Shown one piece after another: positions 25,108-34,900 of a stretch of DNA of 64,000 nucleotides. Under the pieces are notes generated by a model. It did not search any database. It saw only the letters and a program-made list of their open reading frames with translations, and was not told the DNA's origin. How positions within the stretch are numbered: position 1 is the stretch's first letter; every line of letters starts with the position of its first letter. The translations under genes were made by a program, and so were the position numbers. Source of the stretch: Lyophyllum atratum (taxonomy: Eukaryota; Basidiomycota; Agaricomycetes; Agaricales; Lyophyllaceae); assembly GCA_014905825.1 (NCBI GenBank), contig JACGCN010000002.1, forward strand, positions 1,302,001 to 1,366,000, given 5' to 3'.

Positions 25108-26497
25108 CTACATTAGCTTCTTTTGGATAATATTCCTTTGGCCGTGATAAAGTTTCAGCGAACTCCAAGCACGACTATTAGCACAAGTGGCGTTGAAAAA
25201 CGTTGGTCTGGACGCATACCTCAAGATAGCGGCAGTAAGACCGGCGACTGTCTTGACTGGCTCTCTCAGGCGTTTGAGTCTAAAAAGGTCATACGCTGCA
25301 GGGACGTCAGCAGCGAAACACTAACTCCTCGGTGAACACATACAAACGAAGATCAGATCCATCACAAACTTGGCCCGTGTTATCTGAAGCCACTTGTCTT
25401 GTTTTCGCAGCCGCGAAAGCTCCCTTTCGTCGATCTTCGTGTCTTTAGGTTTTGACTTGGCTGTCGCACCACTCATAGACTCGGAATACAGACGAGACTC
25501 AACTATTATGGATCAATATATGAGGATAGCGCTCGAACTGCGGCTCACCTTGATGCTGGAGATTTCCATTCATCTGCCGCTCGACTCCATTTTCCACCAG
25601 CCCAACCAGTGTGGCAAGAAGCCAGCACCAGTCCGAAAAACGACCGGCGCGTTCGCCGATTTTCTTTCCGAGCATCCCCAAAGCTGAAAAGGTCGCAACA
25701 TCATCGGCTGCAGAATGGACCAATTCCAGTAGGACTGGCGGCGGTGCGTATAGCACTGTATGAAGGAAGGGTCGGGTGGTCTTTTTGGAAGTCTCTGTAA
25801 AGACCTCAGCCGAGTATGGCACTGATTGTTGCGCCATTATCGCAGTCAGAGGACCTAGCCAGTTGAACAACAACAGTAGCTTCCTGCGTACGGTTCAGAT
25901 GTTACTCGGCGACCCAATGATAAACTAAGGATTACCTGGTGAAGGACAGGCCCGAAGCTGTTGACTGGAGACGTTTTACGAGTTCTACCTCTAATGCTGG
26001 TCGTGTCGATCGACGAAGTATACGGCTTGCAGATATTGAGGTATGGAACAGGAGGTATAGACGAATAGAGTATTGGATTAGTTTCTGGGTCGTTCAAAGT
26101 CGTTGAGCATTGAAATCATAGTGCTATAAAGTAGGAACGTACAAATGCTTTATCCCTGCCATTACTGGTAAGGAATAGGTCTCTCCAGACTTCCTCTTTT
26201 CTCACTCGAAACTGTGCGCGCCTTCGATAAGTGCTCCTCTTCTTCTTCTTCTATTTCTGACACGTCCTCTTTATCCACCACTACTGGTTCTGTATCATCG
26301 TTCGGCTCATAGATAGCCTGGTCATAAACGTGTACCGCCGAGTTCGTGGATATAATAGAGGGCCTGGGGGTGCGTGGCGGATGAGCGGAAAGCGGGTTCA
26401 TATGGAACGAGGAGCTCGCGTCGAATTCGGAGGAGTAGAAGTGTTGTTCATGAGAAGAGGACCCCGGTTGTTCAGCTGGAAAGGATATAGACGACAT
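25108..26497 (-). CDS. Peroxisomal biogenesis factor 11-like protein, frame disturbed
   Basis: The first exon (26497 down to about 26163) has a disordered, acidic N-terminus (MSSISFPAEQPGSSS, VVVDKEDVSEIEEEEEE). Downstream are pieces matching Agaricomycete PEX11-like proteins: DKAFVRSYFIA, YDFNAQRL, NDPETNPILYSSIPP, LLLLFNWLGPLTAI, LELVHSAADDVATFSALGML, GKKIGERAGRFSDWCWLLA, VESRLYSESMSGATAKSKP, MDLIFVSYDLFRLKRL and SLKLYHGQRNIIQKKLM. PEX11 proteins drive peroxisome membrane elongation and division. From 25850 to 26165 the homologous reading jumps frame about four times, mostly by one surplus base. The 3' half is clean. The call rests on order and motif style recalled from relatives, not on a search. 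Confidence 0.6.
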
Positions 26498-26699
26498 TGG
26501 GTAGCTAGGACACTTGGAAGCCTTGAATGAACGCCCGTCGACTCAGACGCGCAGAGGGTCAGGCCACACGTGGTCGGCTAATAATAATCCTCCCCAAACA
26601 AGGCACAACTGAGGCGCGTCGCTGTATCGGACGATCTCCCCGTCGTTCCTCTTCATTCCACTCCACGCTCGCCTTTCTTGGTTTACTTTTGTATATTTC

Positions 26700-27255
26700 A
26701 TGGCCAATGCGTCTGGATTACGCTCCCCTCCTCCCCCTCGCTCTAATGCTGCCTCGCCACGCCCAAAGTTTGATGCTGACCTGCTCAAGGCGTACATGAA
26801 GAAACTCTTGTCATCCACCCTTCAAAACAACTCCTGGCCAGAGAAAAAGGAGGTTGAGCAGGTAAAGGCGTGGATTAAAGAAATCGGAGAGCGTGTCAAG
26901 GAGAGAATGGTCGAGATTCAGCCTCGGGGTTTGTCAGTCATGCACTTGCGGCTGCATCTGTTCTACAGTCTGAAGATCCTATCATTCAGCAAATATGTTG
27001 TTTTGACACAGATAAATGAAAACCTCGGGCAAGGCATCCGGTGCGTAGCGCAGTTATTCTTCCAATTTGTGCCACCTTTCTTATCCCATTAATAGAGCAG
27101 GCATGGTCGGCCATTGGGAGGACACAGACATCATGGCCCAGGAGATGTATTCAAATGTATGTCGCAGTACATTCTCCCATGCTCAGTCACCTGTTAACTT
27201 CCGACTGGTCCAGGACACACTGATATGTACATGCATAGCGTTCGCGATCTCCTGA
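26700..27255 (+). CDS. Tctex-type dynein light chain (DYNLT family)
   Basis: Four exons (26700-26932, 26990-27040, 27096-27156, 27214-27255) give 128 codons. A short Pro/Ser N-terminus precedes LLKAYMKKLLSSTLQNNSW, a helical segment (EQVKAWIKEIGERVKERM) and the conserved beta-strands GFKYVVLTQINENLGQGIRA, GMVGHWEDTDIMAQEMYSN and DTLICTCIAFAIS. This fold dimerises and binds the dynein intermediate chain as a cargo adaptor on microtubules. Donor 26933 must be used rather than one four bases earlier to restore GFKY. It shares a 202-bp divergent promoter with the PEX11-like gene. Confidence 0.9.
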
Positions 27256-27799
27256 TCGTCCGATGTTCAGACTATACCCACGACCACTAATGTATTATGG
27301 ATATACCCCTTTTAATGTCCACCCTCTGGAAAGATCCGCTTCCCAAATGCCCAGCTTCACATGTTTTTTGCACTGGGTCTTTTTCAACTTGCGGCATATG
27401 TTTCATTGTTCCCTCCTGATTCCAGCAAGGTCCGGCGTGCTTCTCGAAGATCAGAAGTCTCTTGGTTTTTCCGATGAGATGCAGACCTTTCTTTCTGTTG
27501 GCTGTTGAGCTATAATCACCGGCGAGGAAACATGATCTCGACAGCCAGCTCTTGCGATATCCCCGAGATAATCCAACGGTCCGACACGAGCATCTGCCTG
27601 ACTTATCGATGCGAACTATATGCGTCCATGTGCGTCCTCCATCATGCGTATGAGCGCTCATCGTTCGATGTCTACTTTTTTGGGGGGCATTGCAGGGATG
27701 TAGGCATGAGTATCGACTGCCTATGCATCCGCATATCAGTTCATCTAGTCACAGAGCCATTCGCGCAACATTCCCTTCATACAAGTACTGACGGACAAC
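27256..27799. other. Intergenic region
   Basis: 544 bp after the dynein light-chain gene. Open frames on both strands lack recognisable content. Nothing else was seen. Confidence 0.4.
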
Positions 27800-28412
27800 A
27801 TGCCCACCGTCACAGAATACAGGTGAGACTTCAACTGTTCAATTCATTGCTTCTTCACGTCTGATGAGAAGCTTCTGCCCGATTCTAATAGTAAACATAC
27901 CCCATTTCTCGATGCTGTCTATACACAGACGGGTTCACAACTTCCGCACATCAAATACTGATGATGCCTTTAACGTTCAAGACCAATTGTCATGAGACAT
28001 CAATGTCATTGCCTGGGATATCTGGCTCCATAAGGCCTCTTTGTCCTTCGAACCCCCCTCGGGCAACGAGCAGCAGATGCAGTCCATATGCAAATCTTCG
28101 CCAAGCCGCCGGCACTGGTTTGTCATCTTCGAATGCGCAACTTCCTCCGGTGCCGATTCTCCCATCACCTTTAGGTGGGCGTCTTCTGAGGTCACAGTTC
28201 CTCTTGACCAAAGCCCAATACTCTCCAAACTACTGGGTGGTCTTCGGCGCACAGCCACCGGCCCTGTGGCGTTAGGTGAGCATCCTTCTGCTATAATCTT
28301 CGGCGGGTTCTCTTGTCCCACTACCATCGAATTCGCCAGGCATAGAATATTTCAATCCTACGTACCCTCGGGATACCCCTCGGGCATAAATGCACAAGGC
28401 TGTGAATATTGA
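27800..28412 (+). CDS. Hypothetical coding segment upstream of the retroelement
   Basis: A possible first exon (27800-27822, MPTVTEY) and a clearer open block near 28006-28240 (WDIWLHKASLSFEPPSGNE, RRHWFVIFECATSSGADSPI, RWASSEVTVPLDQSP) suggest a gene, and the frame stays open to a stop at 28410-28412. I recognise no domain and the middle splice pattern is unclear. The retrotransposon target site lies about 42 bp beyond this stop, so the insertion would affect its 3' UTR rather than its coding region. Confidence 0.3.
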
Positions 28413-28453
28413 CAGCCGACCGTGGTGTTTCGTAGTGGCTTTGTCACGGATCA

Positions 28454-28458
28454 TTCAC
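28454..28458. repeat. Target-site duplication, left copy
   Basis: TTCAC immediately before the left LTR; the identical TTCAC follows the right LTR. This 5-bp direct repeat is the footprint of integrase-mediated insertion. Confidence 0.85.
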
Positions 28459-28838
28459 TGTCGCGGTTCCGTGACCGTCACCCGACGTGCCGATCATCGA
28501 ATGGACTGAAGCATTGTACCTCGTAACATTCAACTACTCCCTACATGATAGAACACGTACAGTCTTCCCTTAAGAAGTGTTCTAGCTTTCATCCATACTC
28601 CTACCTTCTCTTCTCGTATCTTCCCTTACTTACATTTGGCTTCCCCTGATTATTTTCCATTCAACACCAGTAGCTTACTTATCATTCATATCCATTACCT
28701 ATAAGTACAGCTAGCCAACACGATGTACAATAGCGATACTCGAATACAGTGGCTTTACCCCAGTTATTCCCAGTGTCCTCATACCATTTTCCCTCGTGTG
28801 CCGGAACTCAGACCGTTACCAGTCACGCTTCCGCCACA
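28459..28838 (+). repeat. 5' LTR (380 bp)
   Basis: Begins TGTCGCGGTTCCGTGACCG and ends GCTTCCGCCACA. It is the same length as, and by eye identical to, the right copy. A 7-bp inverted pair (AGAACAC / GTGTTCT) lies near 28550. It should contain the element's promoter, but I see no obvious TATA box placement. Confidence 0.93.
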
Positions 28839-28965
28839 TATTTTTAACTACACAAACCACTCTATTCTCTAAAAACTCTTGAATCTCTATCGTCGTTGCC
28901 TACCCGGAACCCTCCTCGTCTGATCAACAAGGACACCCGACTCAACGACGAATTTTCTCATCAGT

Positions 28966-31900
28966 ATGTCTTCTATCCGTTATAACCTTCGTCTCCGTCC
29001 GTCTGCCGTCGCCTCCACAGGTAACACGTTGGAAACGGGCGTCTCACCCATCGCCGAATCCTTTGCCGAGGTCAACGCGAACGACGTCATCTCCATCATG
29101 GACGCATCGGAGCTCTCTGAAGCACCTGTTTCCGAGGTTGCCCCTGCTCGGTCCTACAGCAGCGTGGTTGCCTCGAGTCCCGGCGCTTCACCGCCGCGTA
29201 GCCCTCGTCCTGAGGAGAACCAACGTGCCGTTCCCAACTTGAACGACATATTGGCCGAGCGCGCCAGACGCGCCATGATGTCCTGGGACGAAACGCGCGA
29301 AGAGGAACGGCGCCAAGCCGAAGCCGTTGCCAATTTAGGCCGGCCCCTCCACGCCGATGGCGGTGAATGGTTCACCGTATCCCGTCGTCGACCCCGGGCT
29401 AGGAGCCTGGGTGAGAACGGTCAGCTATCAGAATCACAAGCTGACACAGTTAGAAGGGCCGAGGGGAATCTCACCTCGGCCCAGAACAACTTGCTCCGAA
29501 AGCGCGAGCAAGCGACACGGAACGCTCGGGCCAATGAGCGTCCCACCTCCCGAGGAGAGGGCCCCTCCAAGGGAAAGAATATAGACCCCAAGAATTGGGG
29601 TGCCGCCGGAATTCCCGCCGAGGAATTAGATTCCGCAGCACAGCAGGCAGCCTTAGACGAGTACGTGTCGAGAGAGGCCACTCCGGTGGAACAAGTACCT
29701 GTGAATGTAACGTCATCTGCTATAATTGAAACAGAGTTACGAAATGAACTTGAAAGTTTACGAGCTGAATTAAAGACGCTAAGGAAGCAGAACTCGCGCA
29801 AACAAGCAAAGGAGTCTAAGACTAAGGAACGCGCGCATAACGAAAAGGAAATGCGTCCTAGCACGCAGATAGCTGCTAAAAGCTTCCTGGGCAAGGCCTT
29901 CGAGAACGTCGAGAATACAAAGAGACGCCGCAAGGCAGATACCAATTCGGATAAGTCGTCGTCAAGCTCCTCGAGCTCAGAATCGGATGATGGAGCGGGT
30001 TCCCCTCCTTCGGATGGTTCTGATTCATCAAGCAACGATGATGATTCATCCTCGTCGTCTGACTCGTCCATTAGTAGTGAGCCGGCTAGAAGACGCAAGA
30101 AGAAGTCTTCGAAAAGGAAGCATAAGAATTCCAAACGAACCTTGATTCGGCCAACTCCACCCGAGAAATACAAGGGTGTGGCCGACACACAAGTGTTTCA
30201 CAGATTCCTGACCCAAAGCACAGCCTATGTTACCGACGGCCGTGTTGCTCCCAAACGCCACGTAGCCATAATCGCGAACTTCCTCGAGGAGAAGGCGTAT
30301 ACCTTCTACACGCGTGAGGTATCATACAACCCCGAGAAGTGGAAACTACGCACCTTCTTTGAGAAGTTGTTCGACTATTGTTTTCCCGTAGACTTTAGGT
30401 CCCAACAACGCAAGAAGCTGAAACGGTGCTATCAGAACGAGCGTAGCGTCAAGGAATTTGTGTCTGACCTCAATGAACTGTTCACCACCATTGGTTTCGC
30501 TGATAAGAGAGAGCGAGTCAACAAGTTGTGGTACGGTTTGAGACCGGCACTCCAGAAAGCGCTTTGGAAGGATCGTTTGAACCCTGAGACCTCGAAGTGG
30601 GCAGCCGTAGTTAAAGCTGCTGAGATTAATGAGATAGCAGAGGCTGTCGAAGTCGGTCCGCAAAGGTCTGCGAAGAAGTCTGACAGTGGCCCGGCCAGCA
30701 ATGGCGGTGTGAGCTCAAAGGGTGCCCATCAATATCAGTCAGGACGTCGATATCAGTCAAATAAACCTGATGATCGTGATGGCATTTCCAAGAGTGAACA
30801 TTCGCGTTCGAACGAGACAGGGGCTAACAAGCCTAGCTCAGGCAGCCAGAAATATGACTCGAGGACGAAACCAAACGTGTCGGGACCCAGACACAATGAT
30901 AATCGATCACGTCCAAATCTCACTCAGAAACAGAAAGACGAATTGCGAGCACAGAATAAGTGCTTCAACTGTGGAGAGACCGGACATGTGTCAAGAAATT
31001 GTCCTCTGAACCAGAACGTTACATCGAAAACTAACGGACCACCCGGTATGATCTCCAACTTCAGTATGGAGATGATCGAAGATACGGAACGTCTTCGAAG
31101 TCTCGCCAATACCACACAAGCTATTGATTCCCTAGAACTCGGAATGATGGGGCCGCACGATGATATCGAGTCCCATGATTCAGAGAAGCGTTACAAAGGG
31201 AAGCACTACCAGAGGTGCATGGGTGACCCACTAGCATGTAGAGCGGTGGAAGAACTCACCGTCGATCAGCCCTATCCAGGAGATCACGGTCCTGTAATGG
31301 AGGATCGATTCTTCGTCTATCGAGTGGAGGGCGGGTGTCACCTTATCATGGACCACATGCGCGACACTGATTGGGACTTCGAGGACATCTTCATCCCAAG
31401 TGGTTTCCTGGAGAACGGGGCATTCGACGTGGGCCTGTGGTACTCTAAACAGTTAGCCCGAATTCACAACAGATTGGGAGATGATGCCTACTGGAAAGTC
31501 CCGCGCGATCGTGAATACGAGCCGGTCCGAAATCCTTTGGAGGTCAGGGCTGAGAAAGTCCTCATGTCCGGCGCGCCCTACCCCGGTGATGAGATCAACG
31601 CCGGCGAGTGGGGTCCAACGCGATTCGAGGTGTGGCAGGATCACACCAACACGGATTTGCATTGCGTATATGACAAAGCCCTCGATTTCCATCGAGCAAT
31701 CCCTACTGATTGCCTAAGAAACGAAAGATTCAATATCGTAGGATGGTATTGGAAACAGTTACAACACGCTTACCTGCGCATACACGCCGCGTTCGAGCCA
31801 GAATACGCAGAACCCTACAGCGTGCGCAGCCTCGAGGAAATTCCTGAGGAAGAGAACGAGCTTGGATGGGTGGAATTAATCAACGGAGTTATTGACGAGG

Positions 31901-34900
31901 TGGAAACCCCACTGCGGATCTCCCTTGCCGAAAATGATTTTGGATTCCACATAATTGAGCTATTTGGCCAACAGATCCGACCAGGTACCCTACCCGCTAT
32001 TCAGCGAAATACTGTGATAACGCGGGATGCGAGTCGAACGATCCCAAGACCTATCGTCATAGTGGTATCGGTCAACGGACACCCTGCCCGGGCTCTCATC
32101 GATTCCGGGTCCCTCGGTGATTTCATGTCGACAAACCTAGCCCAACAGCTGGGAGTTGAGAAGGTGCAACTTGAAAAGCCGTTGGTGGTACAGTTGGCTG
32201 TCCAAGGGTCACGGTCGAAGGTCAACTTTGGAGGGCGGGTAAAATTTGCTTACCAGGAAATCGAGGAAGAAAGATACTTTGATATCTGTAACATCTCGAG
32301 TTACGACATCATCCTAGGCACCCCGTTCCTATTCCAACACAAGATCACCTATGGCATAAATCCTCCCCGTGTCGTGATAGGTGCTCCGCAGGCCGTGCCA
32401 TTGCGAGGGGACGGAACAGTGACATTGGCCTCAAGGGCGATGGAGGTCTATAACGAAAGTCTAGACAGCGTAAGACATCAGCTCATGGACTACGCAGAGG
32501 CTATCTGTTGTGACAACATTGCGGACATGGAGTTCCCACCGTTGAGGGCCATCAATCACAGAATCCCGCTCAAGGATGAATCGAAGGTGTATCATTGGCG
32601 CCCATCTAAATGCCCAGAAGCGTTAAGGAAGCAGTGGCATGAGAAAAAGGACGCCTACCTGAAGACTGGTCGGTGGGAGATGTCGACTGCATCAAGCTCC
32701 GCACCTATGATGTTCCTTTACAAACCGGGTACAGATAAAATGAGGTCAGTCTACGACCTTCGTGAAAGGAACGACAACACTGACAAGGTAGCTTCCCCGC
32801 TCCCAGTCATGGATGCCGTTCTACGACGTGCCGCTGCACACCCGTATATATCCGCGCTCGATCTCCTCCATATGTTCGACTGCATACGAATATGGCCGGA
32901 AGAAGCATGGAAGACGTGCAGCAACTCACCTGATGGAAACCTGGTGAGTCACGTCGTCCAGATGGGCGACTGCAACGCACCCGCCACCGCGCAGGCACTA
33001 ATGAACCATATTTTCGCCCCATACATAGGGCGTTTCTTGGACGTTTACTTAGACGACATTATCATCTATTCCGACTCGTTAGCCGACCATGTAAAACATG
33101 TTACATTAGTAATAGACATCCTTCGAAAACAGAAGTTTTATCTTAATAGGTCCAAGCTCCAATTCCTAGTGCCCGAGTTAAACATTCTCGGGAGGGTCAT
33201 CGACAAGGATGGGATTAGAATGGATCCTGATAAGGTAGACGCGCTAGCCAATTGGAAGACTCCAACCAATCGCGACTTACTCAGAGGATTCTTGGGTGTT
33301 GCGAGCTTCCTCGCGGATGATATTGATCGAGTCCGAATTCCAATGGGAATCCTGCACGCCGTCACAGGGGACGCCGTGCCCTTCAGATGGGATTATACAC
33401 TACAACGTGCATTCGAAGATGTAAAGAATTTAGCAGTACGATGCAAGGGACATCATCGAATCCCCCTCGAATACGGCGAGGACAAACCTCCCATCAACAT
33501 GATCACGGATGGATGCATAACCGGGATTGCGGGAGTGATTAGTCAGGGCGTCGACTGGCACCAAGCAAAAGTCGCCGCGTTCTTCTCAGCCAAACTGAAT
33601 GCAGCCCAACAGAACTACCCGATACACGAAATTGAGATGCTCGCGGGCGTCGAAACCATGTTAAGGCATAGAGATATTCTGCAAGGGGCTCACTTCAGAT
33701 GGTATACGGACCATCAGGCGTTAATTCACCTATTAAAACAGAAGAACCTTTCTGGCAGGCAGGCTAGATGGATTGAGAAAATCGCAGACTTCGACTTTGA
33801 AGTTATCTACGTACCTGGGGCCGAAAACATACTTTCAGACGCCCTCTCCAGGTTGTACTCCAATGATAAACCAGGAACAGTGCGCGCTAGAAGTGAATAC
33901 ACATATCACGATGTGATCGACAATGATAACATAGGTACTCACCTGATTTCCATGCCGTTACTAGTTGCGCTGGAGGGCGAGATGGCTAACGCCCGCCCAG
34001 CACGTCACCGGAAAAAGGACATACCCAATCCGGACACGGGTCGGCCTGAAACGAGCAAGGAGTTTGCTGCCAGAATGAGGGAGCACATCACCATCAGGGG
34101 GCCGCGTCAGCTCGTGAATGAAGCACCAGAAGCACCGACACCAGCTGGCGAACGGCAAACACAGATTGCACCTGAACCTTCTCACGGAAACGACGTCAAT
34201 AACGACGACAATGACCACCCACCAGCGACATTGGTTGACATAGTAAACAACACCCAGCCTGGGCTCAACGTCAGTGAACTCATACGGAACAGGTACCTGG
34301 AGGATCCGGATTTCAAGCCGATCGTCCAGAAACCAAAGGACTTTAGAAACTTTGAAGCAGATGACGGACTAATCTTCCTTCGTCTTCATGGGCGGCGGAT
34401 ACTCTGCATTCCGAAGATTGCCGACAAAGGAAGAAGCATCCGCGAAATAATTATATCTGAAGCACACTCACTATTAGCACATCTGGGAGCAAGAAAGACC
34501 ATTGCATACCTTCGCGACCACGTATGGTGGAAAAACATGGTCCAAGATGTCGAGGCATACTGCGACACGTGCAGGACGTGCAAACGAAGCAAGCCATCCA
34601 ATCACAAGCCATATGGGTTGTTGAACCCACTCACAGTCCCCTCGCGACCATGGGAAGCCATCGGCATCGATTTCGTGGGACCTCTACCGTCCTCTAAAGA
34701 TCGAGATGCTGAATATGATTCAATAACAGTAGTAATTGACTTACTCACCGCCATGGTACACCTGATCCCGAGTCGCACGAATTACACTGCACGCCAAGTG
34801 GCCGAATTAGTGTTCTCCGAGATATACAAGCTCCACGGGTTACCTAAAGCGATTATAAGCGATAGAGACCCCCTCTTCACCAGTGTGTTTTGGAACCACC

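Noticed and set aside
26933..26989. Apparent frameshift in the dynein light-chain gene
   Set aside because: Using the donor at 26933 instead of the one four bases earlier restores GFKY and a clean frame.
29421..30188. Long minus-strand open frames within the retrotransposon
   Set aside because: They are antisense shadows of the gag-pol frame, with Ser/Glu runs mirroring the coding strand and no conserved motif.
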